Shown here piece after piece: positions 10,270-18,620 of a stretch of 26,016 bases of DNA (position 1 is the first letter of the stretch; every line of letters starts with the position of its first letter). The position numbers and the translations under genes were made by a program. The notes under the pieces are model-generated. The model searched no databases. It saw only the letters and a program-made list of their open reading frames with translations, and was not told where the DNA came from. The stretch is from a virus: positions 1 through 26,016 of IMG/VR virus record IMGVR_UViG_3300020205_000694; one strand, written 5' to 3'.

Positions 10270-12498
10270 TTAATTTGTTAAGTACGGATCTTTAGGATCC
10301 GGTTTTGAATTGCTTGTAGTAAATGTGTTAGACGCAGTTCCTGTTTTTGGATTTTCTTGTTGGGTAATTCGAGTGCCTGATATTGTTTGTTTAAATTGGC
10401 CGCTGTCAAATGTACTTTTAACTAGTATTATTCGATACAATCCGCTCCATTGAACAACTGGAGCGGATTTTGATCCAGCAAAATTATATAATCCTGATCC
10501 TTGGTTGATATCAATAGGTGTTCTAAAATTAACTGAAATATGAACTTCCCCGTTTTGATGATTAACTGTACCGTCTTTATTCAAATTTTGAAAAGCTGAC
10601 GGTTTTGATGTATAGTTGCCCATACCGCTTTGCGCAATATAATACGGGTCTCCCATTATTTCCATATTCAGTTTCATCATATCTACACCTCTAGTAATAG
10701 CATCATGAAACACACGAGCAGCCCGTGTTGCTTGCGTTTCTTGTCCTCCGCCACCAACGCCGTCAGTAGAGGTACGGGTCATTGTGGGGCTAACTGAGGT
10801 AGGAGTAACTCCGGCAATTGCTGGCACTTTAGCACCATCTGGTTGAGGATCTAGCGCATTTCTTTTAACTTCTGCCGAACCGTTATTTGCTCCTAACTGC
10901 ACACCTTGAGATCTTTTTAATCCGTCTGCTGCCATAAGAGTTGAAAAACTCATATTAAATTCAATATCAAATTTTAAAATTTCTGTATTTTTACCAGTAT
11001 ACAAATAGTTGTATTCTTTGACTGCTTGTTTTTTTAAATTTTTAATTCCTGGAGGAGCGGTATTTGGTGGGTTAGTTGACGCAGTACTAACTTTATAGGG
11101 CAATACTCTATATACAAATAAACTAGGTTTTTTACCAGTAGTATCATCGTTTTCATCAGTGTCGATTGGAAATGTTTGTACATCAATAATCCACCAATCT
11201 CTCATGCCTTCTGGGCTTAGTTTTCCGGGATCTAATGTTTCTGACGGAAAGTTACTGTTTATTAACACGTTGTTAATAGCACTTACTATATTTGTATCTT
11301 GACTAAATTTAAACTCTCCTTCTTTAACGTTACTAGTAGAATTACCTCGAGCCCATACTTTATTCTTAGGATCCCATTGTTTACTTTCATTACCAAATGC
11401 AGGATCGCCTTTTTTATCAAGACCGAATCCCATACTAGCTTTTCCAAGAGCGTTGCATTCTCCTTCAGGTTGTACTAACGTTTTATTAATTTTACTTTCA
11501 GATACTCCTAATTTTTTAAGTAATTCTCCTTTTCCGCCGCTTCCTCCTGTTGATGCTGAAGAAGTAGTTGCTGAACCTTTAGATTCAGTATTAGTTGACG
11601 ACGCGGCTGCTGTTGCAGATGACGCTGGATTAGTAGGGAATAAAATAACCACTTCGTCCGGAACTTTTACTAGTCCGTCTGTTTTCATTTGTTGGAGTCG
11701 TTGATTAATTACTGTTTGTAAACTTTTTTCTCCAGTCTGGAGCATTTCTTGAACTGTTGCTCCCTTAAATGATACATCGCTTTTAAAATTTGCGTTCTTT
11801 GTACTGAGAGCTGTAAAATTATAAGGAATAACTTTACAATCATAAGTTGTGCCAATATGACTAGTACGCATACTCATTGAAATAAATTTAAATGGTATGT
11901 ATCTGGTAGAGTTTGGTACTACTGACATTGACCCGTCAGCTTTGTTACCTCTAAATTCAATTTTTAATAAAAATGGCGCATCTCTATAATTCTTCCATCC
12001 GTATTGAAATGCAGCAGTTTGGAGTGCTATTGGAAACATACCCATACTAAACGGTTCTGTAATTGAAAAATTAAATTTTGTAATATTAGTATTTGCGTGT
12101 TTTTGAAAACCCATCATACTGTTAAGTTCTAACCGCTCAATAAAAAAATCAAATTTTCCATAAGCAGTTGCTATCCTGTTAGACGGATCAGCATTAGCTG
12201 ACTTACAAATTAATGGGATGTTTTTTCCTGCCATGTATGTAGTATCAGGATTAGTTAAGTCGGCAGTAGTTAGCACCCCAATGCTTAATACATAATTGTA
12301 CGTAGTGTATTGAGACAACACATTCGGTAGTGGCAACTTTGATCCTCCTAGGCTAGATAAGAACGATCCAGCAGAGCTTAGTGCGCCTGATACTGCATTA
12401 GTTACACTTGACAGCGCAGATGCTGGGCCAGATGTAATTGCGTTAACTGCGCCGCTGGCAGCAGTAGTAGCTGATGTAACTGAATCAAGAATTGCCAT
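10270..12498 (-). CDS. Probable baseplate hub protein (gp27-like by position)
   Basis: This 742-residue protein lies between the gene 53-like and gene 5 reading frames, where a hub partner of the spike is expected. The first 55 residues are low-complexity Ala/Ser/Gly. A structured domain follows (about 60-270: NYVLSIGVLTTADL, FDFFIERLELNSMMGF, FNFSITEPFSMGMFPIAL), then a Ser/Thr/Gly linker near 295-325 and a C-terminal part from about 595. The C-terminal MKLNMEIMGDPYYIAQSGMG followed by GLYRIILVKSTFDSGQFKQT recalls the 'low-slope path' pattern of gpD/gp27-type hub proteins. It is almost twice as long as T4 gp27 (391). It begins 1 bp after the gene 53-like stop, with AGGA at the junction. The structural role is likely; gp27 equivalence is an inference. 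Confidence 0.6.
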   Translation of the reverse strand: MAILDSVTSATTAASGAVNAITSGPASALSSVTNAVSGALSSAGSFLSSLGGSKLPLPNVLSQYTTYNYVLSIGVLTTADLTNPDTTYMAGKNIPLICKSANADPSNRIATAYGKFDFFIERLELNSMMGFQKHANTNITKFNFSITEPFSMGMFPIALQTAAFQYGWKNYRDAPFLLKIEFRGNKADGSMSVVPNSTRYIPFKFISMSMRTSHIGTTYDCKVIPYNFTALSTKNANFKSDVSFKGATVQEMLQTGEKSLQTVINQRLQQMKTDGLVKVPDEVVILFPTNPASSATAAASSTNTESKGSATTSSASTGGSGGKGELLKKLGVSESKINKTLVQPEGECNALGKASMGFGLDKKGDPAFGNESKQWDPKNKVWARGNSTSNVKEGEFKFSQDTNIVSAINNVLINSNFPSETLDPGKLSPEGMRDWWIIDVQTFPIDTDENDDTTGKKPSLFVYRVLPYKVSTASTNPPNTAPPGIKNLKKQAVKEYNYLYTGKNTEILKFDIEFNMSFSTLMAADGLKRSQGVQLGANNGSAEVKRNALDPQPDGAKVPAIAGVTPTSVSPTMTRTSTDGVGGGGQETQATRAARVFHDAITRGVDMMKLNMEIMGDPYYIAQSGMGNYTSKPSAFQNLNKDGTVNHQNGEVHISVNFRTPIDINQGSGLYNFAGSKSAPVVQWSGLYRIILVKSTFDSGQFKQTISGTRITQQENPKTGTASNTFTTSNSKPDPKDPYLTN

Positions 12499-12499
12499 A

Positions 12500-12802
12500 T
12501 TATATTCCTAATACTGTTTTTAAACTACTAGACTTTGGAATGTAAATGCTAGTGCCCGGAACAAAATCAAATATAGGATCTTGTAGTACATCTAAATTAC
12601 GTTGGATAAACACCCACCACAGCGCAGCCTCACCGTATAAGTCGTATGCTAATAAATCTGGACGATGTGTGTATTGCGATTCTATTGTATATAAAAAATC
12701 ATCTGACTCTGCACTAACTGCTCTAATTGATAGTACATCTAAATAGTTTTCTTTTATTTCTGTAGTTGACCACGGGCTTAAATTTGAATAGACTGCTGAC
12801 AT
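12500..12802 (-). CDS. 53: Baseplate wedge protein gp53-like
   Basis: The 100-residue protein carries the gp53 core HRPDLLAYDLYGEAALWWVF (46-65), which aligns with RPEELANAIYGNPQLYWVLL in T4 gp53. It ends with DPIFDFVPGTSIYIP, a LysM-like tail common in short gp53 relatives. gp53 holds the wedge arms together around gp6 and gp25. The protein is half the length of T4 gp53 (196). Both of its junctions have the same form, TAAT-ATG with a single spare base. Confidence 0.72.
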   Translation of the reverse strand: MSAVYSNLSPWSTTEIKENYLDVLSIRAVSAESDDFLYTIESQYTHRPDLLAYDLYGEAALWWVFIQRNLDVLQDPIFDFVPGTSIYIPKSSSLKTVLGI

Positions 12803-12803
12803 A

Positions 12804-13805
12804 TTAAATGTACCCCACTGAATTGTTCATATATCCACCTTGTACAAATCTATCAAGACTAAAGTTTCGAGTACTTGCTCTGCTGTAGGCAGGTATTAAT
12901 GTAACTGCAATTGTACTCTTTGTAGGAACATGTGCTGTACCACCGCTTGTTGACCCGCCAACTCCAAAACTACCTAATAGGCTTGCTACTTGACCAACAC
13001 CGCCTGCTATACTACTTACCGTACTTGTAATTCCGCTTAACTGCGGAAGGGCGCCGCCTACTGCATCAGCAAGGCCGCCAATACTATCAGCAATGCCAGC
13101 AATCTCTCCGGCAGCACTTCCTACTACGTCACAGCTAATATAATCACATTCTTTGCTTAGAGTAATTTTCATAGACTGTATTACTACTGGTATGTTTTTA
13201 AACACGTATGCTCCATATCCGTTTAATTTTACAATTGGTGGAGGGTTTCCGGCCTTAGGATCATATCCTGAAAACATTTTTGTTGCTGAACGCAAATAAT
13301 GAACACAAGCAATCCAGTATAATGCTTGCGAACTATCTTCTACGTTAAAATCGCCAGTTATAGATATTGTGCCAGGATCACTGTTTGAATAGGCCTGAAA
13401 GGGGTAATTACTGTGTATAGGAGTAACTGGGGTATATTTTGCTGCACTACTAATTGCTATTTCTGGAGTATATGGAAATATAAATCCGCCAGCATCTTTC
13501 AATGGTTTTAATACGGCACTGTTTTTAAAGCTGACCCAGTTTGGAAGGCTTAACTTAACTCGCCAATCATTAGGATTATCGCCGCTGCCACCAAACATGG
13601 AGATAGCACCCATAATATCACCAACTGCTTCACCTGCCGCTGGTAAGTTTATTGATCGTATTGCAGATCCTACCATGTCCGGGCCACTAATATTAGACAG
13701 TGCCGACCCTAGTCGCTGTGCAGTGCCAATTGCGGCAGTTGCCGCACCAAACGTTGCTGTAGTTGCCGCAATTTTTGATTGTAAATTTTGTCCTTTGATT
13801 GCCAT
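12804..13805 (-). CDS. Baseplate-tail tube junction protein, gp54/gp48-like
   Basis: I start this 333-residue protein at the ATG at 13805 (MAIKGQNLQSK), because AAAGGGA lies 7 bases upstream; a TTG 18 bases earlier only adds residues that overlap the ribosome site. The core is GGFIFPYTPEIAISSAAKYT (about 100-120) followed by DFNVEDSSQALYWIACVHYL and GNPPPIVKLNGYGAYVFKNI. This is a pattern found in cyanophage-type tube-cap proteins of the gp48/gp54 group, which end the baseplate and start the tube. The flanks (1-75, 235-290) are Ala/Gly/Ile-rich and low complexity. First gene of the minus-strand tail operon. I cannot tell gp48 from gp54; an unrelated tube-like structural protein is also possible. 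Confidence 0.55.
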   Translation of the reverse strand: MAIKGQNLQSKIAATTATFGAATAAIGTAQRLGSALSNISGPDMVGSAIRSINLPAAGEAVGDIMGAISMFGGSGDNPNDWRVKLSLPNWVSFKNSAVLKPLKDAGGFIFPYTPEIAISSAAKYTPVTPIHSNYPFQAYSNSDPGTISITGDFNVEDSSQALYWIACVHYLRSATKMFSGYDPKAGNPPPIVKLNGYGAYVFKNIPVVIQSMKITLSKECDYISCDVVGSAAGEIAGIADSIGGLADAVGGALPQLSGITSTVSSIAGGVGQVASLLGSFGVGGSTSGGTAHVPTKSTIAVTLIPAYSRASTRNFSLDRFVQGGYMNNSVGYI

Positions 13806-13824
13806 AATATGTCCCTTTGGCAAG

Positions 13825-13832
13825 TATTTATT
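13825..13832 (-). promoter_or_regulatory. Late-type promoter element AATAAATA before the tail operon
   Basis: The minus strand reads CAAATAAATACTTG here. AATAAATA is one base from the T4 late consensus. The predicted start, near 13819, leaves about 14 bases with AAAGGGA before the ATG at 13805. The octamer shares its last base with the -35 box of the plus-strand early promoter. Confidence 0.6.
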
Positions 13833-13860
13833 TGACTTTATTAACCGCGTAGTTTATAAT
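13832..13860 (+). promoter_or_regulatory. Near-consensus sigma70 promoter for the 55-47-46 operon
   Basis: TTGACT (13832-13837) and TATAAT (13855-13860) are separated by 17 bases, essentially a textbook host housekeeping promoter. The expected start is near 13867, leaving a short leader with AGGA at 13871-13874 and ATG at 13882. This suggests the operon is transcribed by unmodified host RNA polymerase early in infection. Confidence 0.8.
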
Positions 13861-13881
13861 AACTTAAAATAGGAATGACTC

Positions 13882-14715
13882 ATGACCGCTAAAGTTAACT
13901 ATCTAAACAACAAAGATATGTTGTTAGAAATACACAGGAGTAAGACATCGTACTGTAGTTTTACCGATCCAAAGTATCATCAATATGACATTATTTTGCC
14001 AAGTGTAGACAAAATAAACATACGTACAGTAGCCGAAGCTAAACGAAATCAAGCCAAAAGAATAGGTGATTTAGACTACGCTACCCGTAAAAAAGACGGG
14101 CAAAAAGTTAAACAAGCCGACTGTGAAGTAGACTATAAGAAGATACAAAAAACTGATTTAGTCTTTAGAATTATGACGTTTGATCATATTCCGCTTAATA
14201 ATACACGCAAGAAAAATCCTAAAAGTCTAGCAGATCATAGAGATAAAGTTAACTTTCCTCCTTTCCAACACTGGAGGTTTAATGACGAGGATCAGCTAAT
14301 TTGTGTGGGAAAAAGCCATTGGAAGGGCGATTTAGAAAAAGGTCACTTTGACAAAGACGCTGGCCAAATTACTCCAACATTAGCAAGAATGATGTTAAAA
14401 TTATGTGAGAGGTACGCTACTCGCGGCAACGTTCGTGGCTACACATATAATGACGAAATGAAAGGACAAGCTATTTTACAGCTTACACAAATAGGACTAC
14501 AATTTGATGAATCGAAATCTGATAACCCGTTTGCGTATTTTACAGCGGCTGTTACTAATAGTTTTGTTCGTGTTATTAATATTGAAAAACGAAACCAAAA
14601 TATTCGAGACGATATTTTAGAAATGAATGGTATGAATCCTAGTTACTCACGTACCGGAGCAGGAGAACATGCTGCCGCTGTTAAGCGACATGAGGAAAGT
14701 AATAACAATGAGTAA
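13882..14715 (+). CDS. 55: Late-transcription sigma factor gp55
   Basis: gp55 replaces the host sigma factor on RNA polymerase and recognises TATAAATA late promoters. The ends of the 277-residue protein align with T4 gp55: VNYLNNKDMLLEIHRSK (5-21, T4 YVNNKELLQAI), then a sigma region 2-like block at about 162-245 including RGYTYNDEMKGQAILQLTQI, FDESKSDNPFAYFTAAVTNS and NSFVRVINIEKRN. Between them lies about 100 residues more than in T4 (185 total), basic and rich in Trp, His and Lys. The T4-type C-terminal clamp-binding tail (hydrophobic LDFLYE) is not evident; this protein ends in a hydrophilic HEESNNNE. AGGA lies 7 bases before the ATG. The next gene overlaps by 8 bp. Confidence 0.87.
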   Translation: MTAKVNYLNNKDMLLEIHRSKTSYCSFTDPKYHQYDIILPSVDKINIRTVAEAKRNQAKRIGDLDYATRKKDGQKVKQADCEVDYKKIQKTDLVFRIMTFDHIPLNNTRKKNPKSLADHRDKVNFPPFQHWRFNDEDQLICVGKSHWKGDLEKGHFDKDAGQITPTLARMMLKLCERYATRGNVRGYTYNDEMKGQAILQLTQIGLQFDESKSDNPFAYFTAAVTNSFVRVINIEKRNQNIRDDILEMNGMNPSYSRTGAGEHAAAVKRHEESNNNE

Positions 14716-15721
14716 TATGTTTAAAAAGATTGCCTGTTTTACAGACATACATTTTGGATTAAAGTCAAATAGTAACACGCACAATCAAGATTGTGAAGAT
14801 TTTGTAGATTGGTATATTGCTAAAGCAAAGGAGGAAGGTTGTGACACAGGAATTTTTATGGGTGATTGGCACCACAACCGCAATAGTCTTAATATTACTA
14901 CTATGGATTATAGCCTTAGAGCATTGGAAAAGTTGGGTCAAGCGTTTGACAATTTTTACTTTTTTCCTGGCAATCATGATCTGTATTATAAAGACAAGCG
15001 AGACATTCATTCCGTTGAGTTTGGGAAGTATATCCCTGGTGTTACTGTTGTACACGAGCCTACTACTATTGGTGGCGTTACGCTATTCCCGTGGTTAGTT
15101 GGGGACGAGTGGAAAACTATACAGAAACGTACGGGCAAATATTGCTTTGGTCACTTTGAATTACCCAAGTTCTTTATGAACGCAATGGTACAAATGCCAG
15201 ACCACGGTGAACTTCAAGCAGAAGCATTTAAAGGCTTTGAAATGGGGTTCAGTGGACATTTTCACAAGCGCCAGATGAATGAAAATATGTGCTACATTGG
15301 TAACGCATTTCCGCACAACTATTCAGATGCGTGGGACGACGATCGAGGCATGATGGTCTTAGAATGGGGCGGAGCTCCTGTATTTTATTCATGGCCGGAT
15401 CAACCAACGTTCCGCACTCTCTCATTAAGTAGACTTATTGACGAAGCTGATACTATCATTAAGCCTAAACAACATTTGCGTGTTGCTCTAGACATTGATA
15501 TCACTTACGAAGAAGCAAGTTTTATTAAAGAAAAGTTTATTTCCGACTATGATATTCGTGAGCTTACACTTATTGCTGAACGTAAGGAAATTGAAATTAA
15601 TACTAATATCGACATTCAAGCATTTGAATCAGTTGATCAAATTGTGTCTAGTCAAATTATTAATATTGACTCTGACCAATTTAATAAAAATACGCTACTA
15701 GCGATCTATAACAGCTTATGA
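14708..15721 (+). CDS. 47: Recombination endonuclease subunit gp47 (Mre11-like)
   Basis: gp47 is the metallophosphoesterase nuclease of the phage Mre11-Rad50 pair, used for recombination-dependent replication and end processing. I start at ATG 14708, which overlaps the gene 55 stop (ATGAGTAA) and has GAGGAA 10 bases upstream. This gives 337 residues against 339 in T4. The metal-binding motifs are all present: TDIHFG (D13, H15), GDWHH (D53), GNHD (N89, H90, D91), GHFELP (H149) and SGHFHKR (H184, H186). The stop overlaps the start of gene 46 by 4 bp (ATGA). The catalytic site looks intact. Confidence 0.93.
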   Translation: MSNMFKKIACFTDIHFGLKSNSNTHNQDCEDFVDWYIAKAKEEGCDTGIFMGDWHHNRNSLNITTMDYSLRALEKLGQAFDNFYFFPGNHDLYYKDKRDIHSVEFGKYIPGVTVVHEPTTIGGVTLFPWLVGDEWKTIQKRTGKYCFGHFELPKFFMNAMVQMPDHGELQAEAFKGFEMGFSGHFHKRQMNENMCYIGNAFPHNYSDAWDDDRGMMVLEWGGAPVFYSWPDQPTFRTLSLSRLIDEADTIIKPKQHLRVALDIDITYEEASFIKEKFISDYDIRELTLIAERKEIEINTNIDIQAFESVDQIVSSQIINIDSDQFNKNTLLAIYNSL

Positions 15722-17496
15722 TAAAGATTAAAGAATTAACAGTAAAAAACTTTATGAGCGTGGGTAATCAAACCCAAGCAGTTAACTTTGCTCAACAGAA
15801 TTTAACACTTGTGTTGGGTGAAAACTTAGATCAAGGTGGAGACGACAGCGGAAGCCGTAATGGTACGGGTAAAACTACTATTGTAAACGCACTAAGTTAT
15901 AGTTTATTCGGTAACGCATTAACTAACATTAAAAAAGATAATCTTATTAACAAGATTAACAATAAAAATATGTTAGTTACACTGGCGTTTGAAAAAGATG
16001 GAACAGACTATCGCATTGAGCGTGGGCGGAAGCCTAACGTATTAAAGTTCTATGTAAACGATCAAGAGCAGGAAACTGACGAGTCAGACGATGCGCAGGG
16101 CGATATGCGTGAAACACAAAAAGATCTTGACGAGTTGTTAGAAATGTCGCATGACATGTTTAAACACATTGTGGCATTAAACACCTACACAGAGCCGTTT
16201 CTTAGTATGCGGGCCAACGATCAACGGGTTATTATTGAGCAGTTACTAGGTGTTACATTGCTGTCTGAAAAAGCAGAAACACTTAAAGAAATGATTAAGA
16301 CTACTAAAGACGATATCTATCAAAAGAACGCAGATTTAGAAGCCGCAAAGAAAAGTAATGAAAAGATTCAAGTAAGTATTGACGGATTGTTAACTAGACA
16401 AAGCGCATGGAATACTCAGCACGAAACTGAATTAGAAAAAATTGGCCGGGCTATTATTGAGTTGGAAGGTGTTGACATTGACGCCGAGCTTACTAAACAT
16501 GCTGAACTAAAAGTGTACGAAGAACGTACTACTAAGCTCAAGAGTTTGAACAAGGAGCGGGCAACTTTAGACAGCGCGACAGCGCAAGCGGAGCGAAGCG
16601 TAAAAAAGTACGCAAGTGAGCTTGCTAAGTTGAAAGACAAAAAGTGCCACGCTTGCGAACAAGATCTTCATGATCACAAACATGAAGAAATGTCTGCCGA
16701 AGCTAACACGCACTTAAACGAAGCACAAAAGTATTTTGATAAAGTTGGAAAAGATCTAGCTAAAATTAACAAAGAAATTGCCGCACTAGGTGAACAGACT
16801 CCTCGTCCTGATACTTACTATGACTCTGTTGAGCAAGCACTAAAACATCAGAATAATCTTAAAACGTTAGAAACACAACTACAGATTAAAGCGGGCGAGT
16901 CTGATCCGTATCAAGAGCAAATTGACGAGCTTACTGATACCGCCCTTCAAGAAATTAACTGGGACAGTATCAATGAACTTAGCACGTTAAAGGACCATCA
17001 AGAGTTTTTGCTAAAGCTATTAACTAGCAAGGACTCATTTATCCGTAAGAAGATTATTGATCAGAATTTAGCATATCTAAACAACCGTCTTACTTACTAT
17101 CTCGACAAGATGGGCTTGCCGCATACTGTTAGTTTCTTGAACGATCTTAATGTTGAAATTACACAACTTGGGCAAGATCTTGATTTTGATAACTTGTCAA
17201 GGGGTGAGCGTACTAGATTAATTCTATCGTTATCACTAGCGTTCCGTGACGTGTGGGAAAGTTTGTATCAGCAGATTAACTTGTTGTTTGTAGACGAACT
17301 TATTGACAACGGTCTAGACGCAAGTGGTGTAGAAGGCGCATTGAGTATACTGAAGAAAACTAGTCGTGAACGTAAAAAGAATGTATTTTTAATCAGTCAC
17401 AAAGATGAACTTATTGGACGTGTTAACAACGTACTACGGGTAATTAAAGAAAACGGATTTACCAGTTATGCTAATGATTTAGAGGTTACTGAGTAA
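15718..17496 (+). CDS. 46: Recombination endonuclease subunit gp46 (Rad50-like ATPase)
   Basis: This SMC/Rad50-type ATPase of 592 residues partners gp47 (T4 gp46 is 560). The N-terminal Walker A is SRNGTGKTT (46-54), preceded by an acidic glycine-rich loop (DQGGDDSG); Ser46 replaces the usual first glycine. Two coiled-coil arms flank the zinc hook CHAC (C310, C313). The C-terminal half has the ABC signature LSRGERTRLILSLSLAFRD, Walker B INLLFVDELIDNGLD and the H-loop VFLISHKDEL. Start and stop are fixed by 4-bp and 1-bp overlaps with the neighbours, so all three recombination and transcription genes are probably co-translated. Confidence 0.94.
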   Translation: MIKIKELTVKNFMSVGNQTQAVNFAQQNLTLVLGENLDQGGDDSGSRNGTGKTTIVNALSYSLFGNALTNIKKDNLINKINNKNMLVTLAFEKDGTDYRIERGRKPNVLKFYVNDQEQETDESDDAQGDMRETQKDLDELLEMSHDMFKHIVALNTYTEPFLSMRANDQRVIIEQLLGVTLLSEKAETLKEMIKTTKDDIYQKNADLEAAKKSNEKIQVSIDGLLTRQSAWNTQHETELEKIGRAIIELEGVDIDAELTKHAELKVYEERTTKLKSLNKERATLDSATAQAERSVKKYASELAKLKDKKCHACEQDLHDHKHEEMSAEANTHLNEAQKYFDKVGKDLAKINKEIAALGEQTPRPDTYYDSVEQALKHQNNLKTLETQLQIKAGESDPYQEQIDELTDTALQEINWDSINELSTLKDHQEFLLKLLTSKDSFIRKKIIDQNLAYLNNRLTYYLDKMGLPHTVSFLNDLNVEITQLGQDLDFDNLSRGERTRLILSLSLAFRDVWESLYQQINLLFVDELIDNGLDASGVEGALSILKKTSRERKKNVFLISHKDELIGRVNNVLRVIKENGFTSYANDLEVTE

Positions 17497-17762
17497 TGGA
17501 CAAAGACGAACAGCTACATGATGAACTCATGGCAGCTTTTCGCGAGTATTTTAAGGCAAATCAAAAATGGCTTAACGAAAACACCAAACGAGCGGGTATG
17601 GATGTTCGCTGGTGGTTAAGTGAAATTAGGCGCATCTGCTCTGCTCGTCGTGTAAAAGTACAGGAATGGCGAGAGTGGAAAAATGAAGATATGAAACAGG
17701 CAAAAGAAAAACGTAAGGCAAACCAGAATCAAGACAAAGGCACACCCAGTGACACTAATTAG
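17496..17762 (+). CDS. Small charged protein of unknown function
   Basis: I do not recognise this 88-residue protein. It begins within the stop of gene 46 (TAATG) and so is coupled to it. It is predicted helical and highly charged, with paired tryptophans in MDVRWWLSEIRRICSARRVK (35-54) and a Lys/Gln/Asn-rich, probably disordered tail from about 66. Position suggests a role linked to the gp46/gp47 nuclease or to replication, but nothing in the sequence shows a catalytic motif. Confidence 0.75.
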   Translation: MDKDEQLHDELMAAFREYFKANQKWLNENTKRAGMDVRWWLSEIRRICSARRVKVQEWREWKNEDMKQAKEKRKANQNQDKGTPSDTN

Positions 17763-17764
17763 TG
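17753..17764. promoter_or_regulatory. Perfect 12-bp palindrome before the GIY-YIG gene
   Basis: CACTAATTAGTG is a perfect dyad that covers the stop codon of the small upstream gene and ends one base before the ATG at 17766. No good Shine-Dalgarno is seen there. An operator role is speculative; it may be chance. Confidence 0.3.
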
Positions 17765-17765
17765 C

Positions 17766-18191
17766 ATGTCATGGACTTATCAAAATGAACTTGTTGAAAC
17801 ACTTCCCGAAGATTGTGTTGGGTTCGTGTACTTGATAACCAATGACATCTCTGGCAAAAAGTATATAGGCAAAAAATTAGCCAAGTTCGCAAAAACTACC
17901 TACAAAGTAGTCAAGCTAAAGAACGGAACTAAGAAAAAGAAGAAGATTCGTAGCAAAGTTGACAGTGATTGGAGAGAATATTATGGCTCCAGCGATGCGT
18001 TAACAAAAGACATAGACACATTAGGCAAAGAAAACTTCAGTAGAGAAATCCTATATTACTGTACATCCAAGGCGCAATGCTCTTACATCGAGGCCAGAGA
18101 ACAATTTTCCCGCAAAGTTTTAGAAAGTAATGACTATTATAACGGACATATTGCTGTTCGTGTACATGGTTCGCATATACTCAAAGGCTAA
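17766..18191 (+). CDS. GIY-YIG nuclease-like protein
   Basis: The 141-residue protein has a GIY-YIG-type core: GFVYLITN (19-26) and KKYIGKK (31-37) correspond to the two name-giving motifs. A Lys-rich insert (about 50-64) follows, then DWREYYGSSDAL with a candidate catalytic Arg, then ENFSREILYYC and SYIEAREQF with a candidate Glu. The closing NDYYNGHIAV is also typical of phage members. No separate DNA-binding domain such as that of I-TevI is visible. Last gene of the early operon, 3 bp after the previous stop. It could be a stand-alone homing-type nuclease or a structure-specific nuclease working with gp46/47; the sequence cannot decide. Confidence 0.7.
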   Translation: MSWTYQNELVETLPEDCVGFVYLITNDISGKKYIGKKLAKFAKTTYKVVKLKNGTKKKKKIRSKVDSDWREYYGSSDALTKDIDTLGKENFSREILYYCTSKAQCSYIEAREQFSRKVLESNDYYNGHIAVRVHGSHILKG

Positions 18192-18401
18192 TAATTCAGG
18201 CTGTTTAACTGCCAAATAAGCCCGCACCGGCGACTAATTTGTGCCCCGAATCCGTTCTGATGTGTGACGGCAGGGTATTCTGAGTGGCAGCAGAGACGTA
18301 AATCAGTATCCTTAACAGGACCACGATGGAATATGCCTACATACAATCCGTTTGATTTATAAGAGAAATTTTAAACAAGGCTAAAAGAGGGAGAAATACC
18401 C

Positions 18402-18442
18402 ACGGCTTATCGCATGTTAACGTATGCTTTGAGACCCGCCGT
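18402..18442 (+). other. Two-part stem: ACGGC/GCCGT enclosing GCAT/ATGC
   Basis: ACGGC (18402-18406) pairs with GCCGT (18438-18442), and inside it GCAT (18412-18415) pairs with ATGC (18424-18427). Short, but nested correctly and within a GC-rich patch. Confidence 0.35.
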
Positions 18443-18516
18443 TGTATAAAGACTCAGCTCGTGGTACCGGACAACCGCCACTGTAATGCTGTAACGTTAA
18501 GTGAACTGGTCAACTC

Positions 18517-18566
18517 AGATAATGTTCATTTTTTGCCCGCCAGGGCAAAGTGTGACTGAACAATCT
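18517..18566 (+). other. Long hairpin with three stacked stems
   Basis: AGAT/ATCT, TGTTCA/TGAACA and TTTGCCC/GGGCAAA nest in order, closing on a GCCA loop (17 base pairs in all, with an AA bulge and one internal loop). No U-run follows it on either strand, so it is not a classical terminator. Confidence 0.6.
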
Positions 18567-18579
18567 AGATAATATTTAC

Positions 18580-18592
18580 AGTGCTTCGCACT
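18580..18592 (+). other. Small hairpin AGTGC-TTC-GCACT
   Basis: Five perfect base pairs around a three-base loop, 14 bases after the long hairpin. Too short to stand alone, but part of a series. Confidence 0.35.
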
Positions 18593-18620
18593 TAATAGTT
18601 CTTATAAAAAAGAAACAATA

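Noticed and set aside
18361-18500. Cobalamin riboswitch-like words (GCCACTGTAATGC, CTAAAAGAGGGAGAAA)
   Set aside because: They recall the B12 core, but the order and the required GGTG...CC and GCCACTG partner segments are not in place, and no vitamin-related gene follows.
18529-18550. Intrinsic terminator at the TTTGCCC/GGGCAAA stem
   Set aside because: The T-run is on the 5' side of the stem on the plus strand and becomes an A-run after the stem on the minus strand, so no strand has stem followed by U-run.
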